Below the pieces are notes generated by a model, which was given only the letters and a program-made list of their open reading frames with translations, was not told the DNA's origin and made no database searches. Below, piece by piece: positions 17,812 to 26,252 of a DNA stretch of 64,000 nt (position 1 is the stretch's first letter; each line of letters starts with the position of its first letter). Origin of the DNA: Arcobacter sp. F155 (lineage in GTDB: Bacteria > Campylobacterota > Campylobacteria > Campylobacterales > Arcobacteraceae); the NCBI RefSeq assembly GCF_004116455.1, contig NZ_PDJU01000004.1, positions 122,222 through 186,221 of the forward strand. The letters run 5' to 3'. Made by a program: the position numbers and the translations under genes.

Positions 17812-20390
17812 TGCTTACTAAAAGGAAGTTCTATACTCTTAGTGATATAAAAAAACACCTTGTATATACTCCTTTAATCTTTGTATTTGTTACAGCTATT
17901 ATCTCTATGGTAGTTATTGTTTCTGTTTTAGAAGTAAAACAAAAAAATGAAGAGAAACTACTAACTCAAAAAGAACAATTTGAAAAAAGAAATATTTTAA
18001 ATCAGTATATAAATGACATAAAATTTAAAGCAAACTCCTCTTTTGATGGAGAAGAAGTTGCTCTAAATGATGCGGTTACTTCTTTAAGTGGGTTTCTAAA
18101 GTATTCAAAAAATCAAGCTGGATTAAATGATATTAAAAGTTTTATTCAAGACCTTGAAAAAAACAGTAACTTTGAGTTTGTAATTTTTGATAAAAAGAAA
18201 TTAAATATTATCTATGGAGAAGATGTAATTAACTATCTGCAAGTTATTACTGATTCTAAGATTGAGATAAAAAGATTTCAAAAACATATGTTAGAAAATA
18301 TTATTTATATTGGAGATGATAATTTAATCTATTGGATTGATAAAACAAACCATAAAATTAGACTTAGTTATTTTAAAGATATAGAAAATAAAAACTGGTA
18401 TCTTGGGGCTTTTTCTAAAATAGATGATATGGAAGACTCTATTAGAAAAGTTATTATTAACTCAATAGTTCAAAAAAGTAAATACTATTCTGATAGCTAC
18501 TTTTGGTTTTATGATTATAATCAAGGCTATGTATATAACTACTATAATAAGGGACAAAAATTAAATGCTAAGTATATTTTAGAGCAAGATAGATTTGATA
18601 GTTCAAGTCAGATTTTAAGAAAATATATAACTGACAATGAAGTAAACAAAAGTCATAAAACATATAATTTCACAAAATACAATTTTTTAGTTTCTATTAA
18701 AAGTTATACTCTTCCAAGTAAATTATCAAACTTAGATTATAAATACAATTCTAAACTATCTGTCTCAATTGCCATTGTTATTTTAATATCACTTTTTTTA
18801 ATTTTAGCATCAACTGTATTTACAAAGTTTATTAACTCTATTTTCCACAGATACAATAAAAGATTAGAGACTAGAAATAAGATGTATAAAAAATGGAAAG
18901 ATAGATATGAGCTTGCTATTATTGCATCAAATGATGGTCTTTGGGATATTGATTTAGAGACTGATAATATCTTTTTCTCTAAAAAATGGCTTGAGATGTT
19001 TGGCTATAAAAAAGGTGAAATAAAAAGTTTACAAGAGTGGCTAAATATAATTCATCAAGAAGATAGACCAATTGTTGAAAATAGATTAAAAACTCATTTA
19101 GAGGGTAAAACGGAGCATTTTATTAGTGAATATAGAATCAAAAACAAGTGGAATGAATATAAATGGGTACTAGTTAGAGGTAAAGCCTTTAGAGATAAAG
19201 AAAAAAATCCAAAACGTATGCTTATGATGTCAATGGATATTGAAAGAAGAAAAAGACTTTCAAAAGAGCTTCAATATGTAGATTTATTAGTTGAGTATGG
19301 AAGAATTGTAATCTTTAAATGGAAAAATGATGATTTCTTAACTCCTGAATATGTATCTAAATCAATTAGTTCCTTTGGATATTCAACAAAAGGTTTTGAA
19401 AATAAAAAAGATAGTTTCTTAAACTTTGTTCATAAAGATGATGCAAAAGAGTTAAAAGTAGAGTTAAAAGAGGCTATAAAAAAAGATTCAAAATCTTTTA
19501 CAAAAGTCTTTAGGGTGATTGAGAAAGATGGAACTATAAGATGGGTATTTAATAGAACAATCTTCTTAAAAGATGATTTTGGAAACGTAACTCACCTTTA
19601 TGGATATATCACTGATATTACACAAATGAAGTTAACAGAAGAAGAGTTAAAATCTAAAGTTGAAGAAGAGTTAGCAAAAAATATAGAAAAGGATAGGTTA
19701 TTAGTTCATCAAAGTAAATTAGCTGCTATGGGTGAGATGCTTGGAAATATTGCTCATCAATGGAGACAGCCTTTAAATAATATTAATTTATTAACTCACT
19801 TTATTAGAGACAATTTTGAGAATCTAAAAAAAGAGGATATAGAAGATATTACATCAGATACAAAATTACAAATTGATTATATGTCTCAAACAATTGATGA
19901 CTTTAGAAACTTCTATCAACCAACAAAAGATAAGGCTAGTTTTAATCTAAAAGAGTCAATAAATTCTTGTGTAAAGATAGTTGAAACTCAACTAGAAAAA
20001 ACAGATATGAAAGTTGAAGTTTTAGGTGAAAGTATAGATATTATAAGTTATAAAAATGAGTTCCAACAAGTTATTTTAAATATTTTAAATAACGCAAATG
20101 ATGCAGCAGAGATAAAAAATAGTGAAGAAAAATTCTTAGCAAAAACAAAGATTGAGATAATAAAAGAAAAAAATAATGTAAGGATCTTATTAGAAAATAA
20201 CTGCGGTGAAGTTCAAGAAGAGATTATGGAAAGAATGTTTGAACCATATTTTACTACTAAGTTTGAAGACCAAGGGACGGGGATAGGTCTATATATGGCA
20301 AAGACAATTATTGAAAAGAATATGAATGGTAGCATTAGTGCTAAAAATATTGAAGGTGGAGTAGTATTTACTATTATTTTACCACTTTAA
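17811..20390 (+). CDS. Membrane PAS-PAS sensor histidine kinase with periplasmic Cache-like domain
   Basis: An 859-aa kinase. Membrane spans lie near residues 21-42 and 316-340, enclosing a periplasmic sensor of about 270 residues that resembles a double Cache module (SDSYFWFYDYNQGYVYN near 227). Two PAS domains follow (about 365-480 and 490-607), then a short coiled coil, the phospho-acceptor box with His649 in [11 protein letters not shown], and an HATPase domain with TGIGLYMAKTIIEKNMNG. The ATG at 17811 overlaps the truA stop (TAATG); an in-frame TTG 11 codons earlier is unlikely. The response regulator 37 bases downstream is its probable partner. The ligand is unknown. Confidence 0.88.
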   Translation: MLTKRKFYTLSDIKKHLVYTPLIFVFVTAIISMVVIVSVLEVKQKNEEKLLTQKEQFEKRNILNQYINDIKFKANSSFDGEEVALNDAVTSLSGFLKYSKNQAGLNDIKSFIQDLEKNSNFEFVIFDKKKLNIIYGEDVINYLQVITDSKIEIKRFQKHMLENIIYIGDDNLIYWIDKTNHKIRLSYFKDIENKNWYLGAFSKIDDMEDSIRKVIINSIVQKSKYYSDSYFWFYDYNQGYVYNYYNKGQKLNAKYILEQDRFDSSSQILRKYITDNEVNKSHKTYNFTKYNFLVSIKSYTLPSKLSNLDYKYNSKLSVSIAIVILISLFLILASTVFTKFINSIFHRYNKRLETRNKMYKKWKDRYELAIIASNDGLWDIDLETDNIFFSKKWLEMFGYKKGEIKSLQEWLNIIHQEDRPIVENRLKTHLEGKTEHFISEYRIKNKWNEYKWVLVRGKAFRDKEKNPKRMLMMSMDIERRKRLSKELQYVDLLVEYGRIVIFKWKNDDFLTPEYVSKSISSFGYSTKGFENKKDSFLNFVHKDDAKELKVELKEAIKKDSKSFTKVFRVIEKDGTIRWVFNRTIFLKDDFGNVTHLYGYITDITQMKLTEEELKSKVEEELAKNIEKDRLLVHQSKLAAMGEMLGNIAHQWRQPLNNINLLTHFIRDNFENLKKEDIEDITSDTKLQIDYMSQTIDDFRNFYQPTKDKASFNLKESINSCVKIVETQLEKTDMKVEVLGESIDIISYKNEFQQVILNILNNANDAAEIKNSEEKFLAKTKIEIIKEKNNVRILLENNCGEVQEEIMERMFEPYFTTKFEDQGTGIGLYMAKTIIEKNMNGSISAKNIEGGVVFTIILPL

Positions 20391-20427
20391 GGATATAATA
20401 AAATAATTAATTGCGGTGGGAAGAGTA

Positions 20428-21147
20428 ATGAAAGATTATAAAACAAGAGTGTTATTAGTAGAAGATGAAGATGTAGCAAGAAAAACCTTATCTTTTTATC
20501 TTAATACTATTTTTGATGAGGTTGTTGTTGCCTGTGATGGACAAGAAGCAAGTAAAGTTTTCAAAAAAGACTTTGATGAAGATAGAACTTTTGATTTAGT
20601 TTTAACTGATTTAAAAATGCCTAATAAAGATGGAATCTCTATGATTGATGATATTAGAGAGTTAGTTCCAAACCAAAGATTTATTATAGTAAGTGCACAC
20701 AAAAATGAAGATGACTTATTAAAGTTAATTAACCTAAGAGTTCTTGGATATTTCGTAAAACCATTAAATATTGATAATATGATGGAAATGCTAAAAAAAG
20801 CTAAAGAAGAAGTTTTAGCAGATAATGCAGTTACTGATGTTCAAGAAACATTAATCACTTTAAATAGAAGATATACATACGATATAAAAACGGACAAACT
20901 ATATAATCAAGAGTCAATAGTAAAACTATCTAAAAAAGAGTTAGATATCTTAAAAGTTTTAATTGACAACCTAGGTGAAGTAGTTCCTGTTGAGAAGTTC
21001 AAGCAAGATGTTTGGAATGATATAAATACAAATGACTCTGCTTTTAGAACAGTAATGAAAAGATTAAAAGATAAAGTTAAAGAAGATGACTTTATTATCT
21101 CTCATAAAGGTTATGGATACATAATCGAAAAACAACTAAAAAAATAG
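20428..21147 (+). CDS. OmpR-type response regulator
   Basis: A 239-aa regulator with receiver domain (phospho-acceptor Asp61 in VLTDLKMP; LLVEDEDVARK near the start) and a C-terminal winged-helix DNA-binding domain (SKKELDILKVLIDNLGEVVP, ending HKGYGYIIEK). The ATG at 20428 follows GGGAAGA at good spacing; a GTG four codons earlier would include that site and is rejected. It is the likely output of the kinase just upstream. A terminator hairpin follows immediately. Confidence 0.9.
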   Translation: MKDYKTRVLLVEDEDVARKTLSFYLNTIFDEVVVACDGQEASKVFKKDFDEDRTFDLVLTDLKMPNKDGISMIDDIRELVPNQRFIIVSAHKNEDDLLKLINLRVLGYFVKPLNIDNMMEMLKKAKEEVLADNAVTDVQETLITLNRRYTYDIKTDKLYNQESIVKLSKKELDILKVLIDNLGEVVPVEKFKQDVWNDINTNDSAFRTVMKRLKDKVKEDDFIISHKGYGYIIEKQLKK

Positions 21148-21148
21148 A

Positions 21149-21176
21149 AGAATAACTTATTTAATAAAGTTATTCT
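21149..21176. terminator. Shared terminator between convergent genes
   Basis: Ten-base arms AGAATAACTT and AAGTTATTCT separated by eight bases lie right after the regulator stop, and include the last codons and stop of the TAXI gene on the other strand. CTCTTTAT follows on the plus strand and CTTCTATTTTTTTAG on the minus, so it can stop transcription in both directions. Confidence 0.7.
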
Positions 21177-22107
21177 CTTTATAGTACTTAACTGCTCCGT
21201 CATGTAATGGAGCACTTAGGCCTTCAAGTAAAGACTCTTTTGTTATATACTTATATACAGGATGAAGATTTTTAAATTTTTCAAAGTTTTCTAGTATTGC
21301 TTTAACTAAAGTATAAACAGCTTTATTACTTACATCAGAGCTTGTTATTAAAACTGCCTTTGAACCAAAAGTAGGAGTTGCTGAAGGAACTCCACTATAT
21401 ATTGCAGCTGGGATTTCACCTTTTACATAAAAAGGATTCTTCTCTATAAACTTGTCAATCTCTTTTCCAGATATTGGAACAAGCTTTATATTTGAAGAAC
21501 TTGAAGCATCTTTGATATTTGCAGTTGGATGACCTACCATATAAAAGTAGCCATCAATTTTATCCTCTCTTAGAGCATCAGGAGCTTCTCCTACTTTTAA
21601 CTTCCCAACATATCCTAAGTCAGATTTTTTGATATTTAAATGGTTTAGTAAATAAGAAACAGTAGTCTCATTTCCGCTCCCTAAATTTCCTATATTAATT
21701 CTTTTATCTTTTATATCATATATAGAGTCTATATTTGAATCAGTTTTTACAACTAAAGATAGAAGCTCAGGATAAATAGACATCACTGATCTTAGTTTTT
21801 TCATAGGATTCTTTTTAAAACTCTTTTTACCATTGATTGCATGATAAACAGCATCTGATTGAGCAATACCAAAATCTAAATCACCCATACTGATTGCATT
21901 GATATTATAAACTGAACCACCAGTTGATTCAACAGAACATCTAATTCTTGTCTCTTTTTTATATTTATTCACTAATCTACAAATTGCACCACCAGTTGGA
22001 TAATATGTTCCTGTTACACTTCCTGTTCCAATAGTTACAAATTCTGCAGCAGCAAATAGTGATACTTTCACTGATAAAAGGGCAAAGATAGCAATTAATT
22101 TCTTCAT
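21157..22107 (-). CDS. TAXI-family periplasmic solute-binding protein
   Basis: A 316-aa exported binding protein with a signal peptide (MKKLIAIFALLSVKVSLFAA) and the TAXI TRAP-type signature TIGTGSVTGTYYPTGGAICR, later RCSVESTGGS and GNLGSGNETT. TAXI proteins normally deliver a substrate such as glutamate to a fused DctQM permease in the inner membrane. No permease gene is adjacent. It converges on a two-component system and shares its terminator, so it may work as a sensor accessory or with a distant permease; both are inference. Confidence 0.85.
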   Translation of the reverse strand: MKKLIAIFALLSVKVSLFAAAEFVTIGTGSVTGTYYPTGGAICRLVNKYKKETRIRCSVESTGGSVYNINAISMGDLDFGIAQSDAVYHAINGKKSFKKNPMKKLRSVMSIYPELLSLVVKTDSNIDSIYDIKDKRINIGNLGSGNETTVSYLLNHLNIKKSDLGYVGKLKVGEAPDALREDKIDGYFYMVGHPTANIKDASSSSNIKLVPISGKEIDKFIEKNPFYVKGEIPAAIYSGVPSATPTFGSKAVLITSSDVSNKAVYTLVKAILENFEKFKNLHPVYKYITKESLLEGLSAPLHDGAVKYYKENNFIK

Positions 22108-22194
22108 TCAAACTCTTTAAATATATTTTATTTATTATAGTTACTTTATCATTATACCAAACTAAAGCACTAAAAAAAGGGCTTTGCAGAAAAA

Positions 22195-22221
22195 TTAGCA
22201 CTTTTATGAATCTTTTGCTAA
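22195..22221 (+). promoter_or_regulatory. CIRCE-like HrcA operator, distal copy
   Basis: TTAGCACTT, nine bases, then TTTTGCTAA: the 9-9-9 layout of CIRCE (consensus TTAGCACTC-N9-GAGTGCTAA). The left half matches 8 of 9 positions; the right half is degenerate but keeps TGCTAA. It ends seven bases before the -35 of the hrcA promoter. Confidence 0.6.
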
Positions 22222-22228
22222 AAAGAAC

Positions 22229-22257
22229 TTGACATTTACTCACTCATATAGTATAAT
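22229..22257 (+). promoter_or_regulatory. Consensus sigma-70 promoter of the hrcA operon
   Basis: TTGACA at 22229-22234, a 17-base spacer, and TATAAT at 22252-22257, matching the consensus exactly. It lies 45 bases ahead of the hrcA ATG and is flanked by two CIRCE-like sites, which explains how a perfect promoter is kept in check outside heat shock. Confidence 0.85.
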
Positions 22258-22261
22258 ATTT

Positions 22262-22288
22262 TTAGCAGTTTGAGAATTCAAGTGCTAA
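22262..22288 (+). promoter_or_regulatory. CIRCE-like HrcA operator, proximal copy
   Basis: TTAGCAGTT, nine bases, then AAGTGCTAA, with exact 9-9-9 geometry. The left half differs from consensus at two positions and the right half at one. It starts four bases after the -10, over the expected transcription start and leader, and ends 13 bases before the hrcA ATG. Confidence 0.82.
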
Positions 22289-22301
22289 AAGTGAGTAAAT
22301 T

Positions 22302-23093
22302 ATGATTGATAAAAAAGAGTATTTATTACATTCCATAATCAAAGCATATATTGAACACTTAGAACCTATTGGTTCTACACAACTAAAATCAATGTATGAT
22401 ATTGCTTACTCTCCTGCAACTATTAGAGGGTACTTTAAGAAGTTAGGAGAAGAAGGTTTTTTAGCTCAAGAGCATGTGAGTTCAGGTAGAACTCCTACAA
22501 CTGAAGCTTTAAAACAGTATTGGAGTAATAAATTAAATTTTAAACTTGATTTTGTAGACGAAAAAGCTATAGAGTATTTTTCTAAAGAGCTTGGAGTTGC
22601 AGTATTTGTTCAAGAGCAAAAGTCAGATACTCTAAATGACATTTTAAATGTTGAAAATAGATATATGATTTTAGAGTTTAGCTCTTTTGCAATTACAGTT
22701 AAATATTCTGATGCACTTTATAGATTTTTGAATGATATGCAAGGTTTAGAGTTGGTTCACATTGTGAATATCTCAAAACAAGTTGGTGCTTATGAAATCT
22801 ATGAAAAAGTAAGTCAGCATTTACAAAACAAAAATTTTCATATTTATAATACTAAAGAGTTTTTTTCTTTAGCATTGAAGTACAACTATGATGAAAAAAG
22901 CATTAATGGGTTTTTAAAAGGAAGAATTCTTGATTCATTAGAAGAGGGAATCTATTTTGAAAACATTATTCCAGAAGGTTATATAGCTATTTGTCATAAT
23001 TGTAAAATTGAAAATAAAAATATAAAAATGCTAGTAGTTGGTGAATTATCAAAGGACTACGAATATTTCTATAATAAAATAAATATGAGTTAG
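22302..23093 (+). CDS. hrcA: Heat-inducible transcription repressor HrcA
   Basis: A 263-aa repressor that binds CIRCE operators and is released when GroEL is occupied. The N-terminal winged helix shows EPIGSTQLK and [19 protein letters not shown], followed by [17 protein letters not shown], all HrcA hallmarks. It is shorter than the roughly 340-aa Bacillus form, as is usual in Campylobacterota. It heads an operon with grpE and dnaK. Two CIRCE-like sites around its promoter indicate autorepression. Confidence 0.92.
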   Translation: MIDKKEYLLHSIIKAYIEHLEPIGSTQLKSMYDIAYSPATIRGYFKKLGEEGFLAQEHVSSGRTPTTEALKQYWSNKLNFKLDFVDEKAIEYFSKELGVAVFVQEQKSDTLNDILNVENRYMILEFSSFAITVKYSDALYRFLNDMQGLELVHIVNISKQVGAYEIYEKVSQHLQNKNFHIYNTKEFFSLALKYNYDEKSINGFLKGRILDSLEEGIYFENIIPEGYIAICHNCKIENKNIKMLVVGELSKDYEYFYNKINMS

Positions 23094-23103
23094 GAGATAT
23101 ATT

Positions 23104-23691
23104 TTGAGTGAAAATAAAGAAGAATTAAACCAAGAACAAATAAATCAAGAAGAAGTTGAACAAACTGTTGAAGAACAAGCTTGTGAAAATAATGAAGAGT
23201 CTTGTGAAGCAAAAGAGTTAACAGCAGAAGAAAAAATTGCTGAACTAGAAGCAAAATTAAAAGAATCAGAAGATAAATATTTTAGAGTTCACGCAGATTT
23301 TGAAAATATTAAGAAAAGATTAGAAAAAGAGAAATATCAAGCAATTGATTATGCATCTGAAAAGTTTGCAAAAGATTTATTAATGCCAATTGATACTTTA
23401 GAAATGGCATTAGCAGCAGAAGAAGCAGCAAATGAACTTCCTGCAGAGGAATTACTTGCAAAATTAAAAGAGGGTGTAGAATTAACAATTAAAAACTTCT
23501 ATACAGCATTCGAAAAGCATGATATTTCAATAATTGAAACAGATGGTGAGTTTGATCCAAACTTCCATGATGCAGTAATGCAAGTAGATAGTGAAAACCA
23601 TAAAACAGGTGAAATTGTTCAAGTGATGCAAAAAGGTTATAAGTTTAAAGATAGACTTCTAAGAGCATCAATGGTTAGTATCGCAAATTAG
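23104..23691 (+). CDS. grpE: Nucleotide exchange factor GrpE
   Basis: A 195-aa cochaperone that releases ADP from DnaK. The first 60 residues are acidic and Gln/Glu-rich, followed by the long coiled-coil and the GrpE core: [17 protein letters not shown], then [14 protein letters not shown] and [19 protein letters not shown]. Start is TTG at 23104, with TAGGAGA from the hrcA end at good spacing. The TAG stop lies in a 117-base inverted repeat that may reduce read-through into dnaK. Confidence 0.93.
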   Translation: MSENKEELNQEQINQEEVEQTVEEQACENNEESCEAKELTAEEKIAELEAKLKESEDKYFRVHADFENIKKRLEKEKYQAIDYASEKFAKDLLMPIDTLEMALAAEEAANELPAEELLAKLKEGVELTIKNFYTAFEKHDISIIETDGEFDPNFHDAVMQVDSENHKTGEIVQVMQKGYKFKDRLLRASMVSIAN

Positions 23692-23804
23692 TCATATTTT
23701 GACTATTTTGTTGTTCGACTACGAAATTTCAAAGAGTCACTTACAAAAGTAAGCTCCTCCTTAAAATTTCTTGTCTGCCTATAACTAGTCTAAAATCAGA
23801 CTAA
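23688..23804. repeat. 117-nt imperfect palindromic element between grpE and dnaK
   Basis: The left arm (23688-23744) and right arm (23749-23804) are imperfect reverse complements around an AAAA loop. Paired blocks include TTAGTC with GACTAA at the ends, GAAATTT with AAATTTC in the middle, and CTTAC with GTAAG at the tip. The left end also folds alone (TAGTCA-N5-TGACTA, then TTTTGTTG), overlapping the grpE TAG. It could be a transcript hairpin tuning grpE/dnaK levels, or a small mobile palindrome (MITE-like). No second copy was found in this window. Confidence 0.7.
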
Positions 23805-23876
23805 TTTAGGTAATGACCGTAATGTCAGTAAACTATTGAAATAAAAATAAAAATTAATAAAAAAAGCTGGGAATTA

Positions 23877-23894
23877 CACAAGCTTCTGCTTGTG
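23877..23894 (+). other. Short hairpin in the dnaK leader
   Basis: CACAAGC, TTCT, GCTTGTG form a perfect 7-bp stem with a four-base loop, about 100 bases ahead of dnaK. It lacks a following T-run, so it is more likely an RNA processing or stability structure than a terminator. Function is unknown. Confidence 0.4.
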
Positions 23895-23908
23895 CTTTAG
23901 ATTGCTTC

Positions 23909-23948
23909 TTAGCTTGAATTCATTTCAAGCGCTAAAGAAGATTATAAT
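23909..23948 (+). promoter_or_regulatory. CIRCE-like site and possible dnaK promoter
   Basis: TTAGCTTGA, nine bases, AAGCGCTAA (23909-23935) repeats the 9-9-9 CIRCE layout with more mismatches than the hrcA sites. TATAAT follows at 23943-23948, with only a weak -35 candidate (TTCATT at 23919-23924, 18-base spacer) lying inside the operator. This suggests dnaK has its own HrcA-sensitive promoter in addition to read-through from hrcA-grpE. Confidence 0.5.
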
Positions 23949-23991
23949 GAAAGGTTCCCTTGATTTTATAACATAAAATAAAGGAAAAAAT

Positions 23992-25884
23992 ATGAGTAAA
24001 GTAATTGGTATTGACTTAGGTACAACAAACTCTTGTATGGCAGTTTATGAAGGTGGTGAAGCGAAAGTTATTCCTAATAAAGAAGGAAAAAACACAACTC
24101 CATCAATTGTTGCGTTCACTGATAAAGGTGAAGTATTAGTTGGTGATCCAGCAAAAAGACAAGCTATTACAAACCCAGAAAAGACTATTTATTCGGTAAA
24201 AAGAATTATGGGTCTTATGATGGATGAAGAAAATGCTAAAGAAGCACAAGAAAAAGTAGGATATAAAATCGTTAATAGAAACGGTGCAGCAGCAGTTGAA
24301 ATTGCTGATAAAGTATATACTCCTCAAGAAATTTCTGCAAAAATTTTAGGAAAATTAAAAGCAGACGCTGAAGAGTATTTAGGTGCTCCTGTAACTGACG
24401 CAGTTATTACAGTTCCTGCATACTTCAATGATGCACAAAGAAAAGCAACTCAAGAAGCTGGAACTATTGCTGGTCTTAACGTATTAAGAATTATCAATGA
24501 GCCAACAGCTGCTTCATTAGCATATGGTTTAGATAAAAAAGGTGAAGAGAAAGTATTAGTATACGATTTAGGTGGTGGTACATTTGACGTTACTGTTCTT
24601 GAAATTGGTGATGGAACATTTGAAGTACTTTCAACAGATGGTAATGCATTCTTAGGTGGAGATGACTTCGATAACGCTATTATTGACTGGATGGCAAAAG
24701 AGTTCGAAGCTGAAAATGGTTTTGATATTAAAAATGACAAAATGGCATTACAAAGATTAAAAGATGCTGCTGAAAATGCTAAGAAAGAGTTATCTTCTGC
24801 TGAATCAACAGAAATTAACTTACCATTTATCTCTATGGGTAATGCAGGACCAGTTCACTTAGTTAAATCATTAACAAGAGCTAAATTTGAGTCTATGACT
24901 GAGCATTTAATCTCTGAAACTTTAGAGCATATCAAAGTTGCTATGAGAGATGCTGGATTAGATAAAGATGAAATTGAAGAAGTAATCATGGTTGGTGGTT
25001 CAACAAGATTACCAAAAGCAAATGCAGTAGTTAAAGATTACTTTGGAAAAGATTTAAATAAAGGTGTTAACCCTGATGAAGTAGTTGCTGCAGGTGCTGC
25101 TGTACAAGCTGGTGTATTAAGAGGTGATGTTAAAGATGTATTATTACTAGACGTTACTCCATTATCACTTGGAATTGAAACTCTTGGTGGAGTTATGACT
25201 AAGCTGATTGAAAAAGGAACTACAATTCCTGTTAAAAAATCACAAGTATTCTCTACAGCAGAAGACAATCAACCAGCTGTATCAATTCACGTTGGTCAAG
25301 GTGAAAGAGAATTCGCTAAAGATAACAAATCTTTAGGTATGTTTGAATTATCTGACATCCCTGCAGCTCCAAGAGGTGTTCCTCAAATTGAAGTAACATT
25401 TGACATTGATGCAAATGGTGTTTTAAATGTATCTGCTAAAGATAAAGGTACTGGAAAAGAGAATAAGATTACTATTTCTGGTTCGTCTGGATTATCTGAT
25501 GAAGAAATTGAAAAAATGGTAAATGAAGCAGAAGCAAATAAAGAAGCTGATGAAAAAAGAAAAGAAGTAATTGAAGTTAGAAACCAAGCAGATGCTTTAT
25601 TACACTCAACTAAGAAAACATTAGAAGAGAATGAAGATGCAGTTTCTGAAGAGGAAAAGCAAAAAATCATTGATGCAGCAGCAGCTTTAGAGGAAACTCT
25701 AAAAGATGAAAATGCTACTAAAGAGCAAATTGAAGAAAAAGTAAAAGCTTTAACTGAAGTTTCTCACAAGTTAGCAGAAGCTATGTATAAAAAAGAAGGT
25801 GGTGACCAAGCAGGTGCTGGTGCACAACCAAATCAAAAAGCTAAAAAAGACGATGACGATGTTATCGATGCTGAAGTAGAGTAA
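23992..25884 (+). CDS. dnaK: Chaperone protein DnaK (Hsp70)
   Basis: A 630-aa Hsp70. The nucleotide-binding domain starts [20 protein letters not shown] and contains [19 protein letters not shown] and [13 protein letters not shown]; the substrate-binding domain carries [20 protein letters not shown], and the C-terminus ends in the acidic [11 protein letters not shown]. It folds cytoplasmic clients with DnaJ and GrpE. The ATG has a strong AAAGGA site. It is separated from grpE by 300 bases holding a palindromic element and a CIRCE-like site. The stop codon lies in a hairpin loop. Confidence 0.97.
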   Translation: MSKVIGIDLGTTNSCMAVYEGGEAKVIPNKEGKNTTPSIVAFTDKGEVLVGDPAKRQAITNPEKTIYSVKRIMGLMMDEENAKEAQEKVGYKIVNRNGAAAVEIADKVYTPQEISAKILGKLKADAEEYLGAPVTDAVITVPAYFNDAQRKATQEAGTIAGLNVLRIINEPTAASLAYGLDKKGEEKVLVYDLGGGTFDVTVLEIGDGTFEVLSTDGNAFLGGDDFDNAIIDWMAKEFEAENGFDIKNDKMALQRLKDAAENAKKELSSAESTEINLPFISMGNAGPVHLVKSLTRAKFESMTEHLISETLEHIKVAMRDAGLDKDEIEEVIMVGGSTRLPKANAVVKDYFGKDLNKGVNPDEVVAAGAAVQAGVLRGDVKDVLLLDVTPLSLGIETLGGVMTKLIEKGTTIPVKKSQVFSTAEDNQPAVSIHVGQGEREFAKDNKSLGMFELSDIPAAPRGVPQIEVTFDIDANGVLNVSAKDKGTGKENKITISGSSGLSDEEIEKMVNEAEANKEADEKRKEVIEVRNQADALLHSTKKTLEENEDAVSEEEKQKIIDAAAALEETLKDENATKEQIEEKVKALTEVSHKLAEAMYKKEGGDQAGAGAQPNQKAKKDDDDVIDAEVE

Positions 25885-25894
25885 TCTCTACTTC
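25873..25894 (+). terminator. Hairpin at the dnaK stop, abutting the next ATG
   Basis: GAAGTAGAG, loop TAAT, CTCTACTTC: a perfect 9-bp stem whose loop holds the dnaK TAA. No T-run follows; instead the next gene's ATG begins at the very next base. It may be an attenuator or a structure opened by ribosomes finishing dnaK rather than a full terminator. Confidence 0.55.
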
Positions 25895-26197
25895 ATGCAA
25901 ACTCTAATCTTCTTACTATTAACTTTTTTAATAGTAATCTTTTCTATTCTACTTTATGTTAAAAATAAACACTCACGAGTTGACAAACTAAATAAAGGCA
26001 TTTGTCCTTCATGTGGAGACAAAGCTAAAACTTTTTATGATGATAGAACACGAAGTACGTTTAAAGTAGATGTTATTTCTGCAAGAGTATTAAAAAATCA
26101 TGGTTGTTCTGGACTAAATGATATTGAGTACACTTGTAAAACTTGTGGTTTAAAAGAGGTCTATTCCCAAAGCGGTTCATCTAATTGTTCTGTGTAA
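25895..26197 (+). CDS. Small membrane-anchored zinc-ribbon-like protein
   Basis: A 100-aa protein with one N-terminal membrane helix (about residues 2-22, LIFLLLTFLIVIFSILLYV) and two Cys pairs, CPSCGDK near 38 and CKTCGL near 82, plus an odd Cys (HGCSG near 71) and a Cys close to the C-terminus (SSNCSV). The pairs look like a zinc ribbon of about 45 residues. The ATG directly follows the dnaK stop hairpin and has no Shine-Dalgarno site of its own, suggesting translation coupled to dnaK. I do not recognise the family; a heat-shock-linked envelope role is only a guess. Confidence 0.65.
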   Translation: MQTLIFLLLTFLIVIFSILLYVKNKHSRVDKLNKGICPSCGDKAKTFYDDRTRSTFKVDVISARVLKNHGCSGLNDIEYTCKTCGLKEVYSQSGSSNCSV

Positions 26198-26252
26198 TCT
26201 TTTATTAACTTTTAGATGTTAGAATTCCAAAAACCAAGAAGGACTTCTACGC

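Noticed and set aside
24136..25670. Several antisense open frames over dnaK
   Set aside because: Ser/Phe-rich shadows of a highly conserved gene, without start signals.
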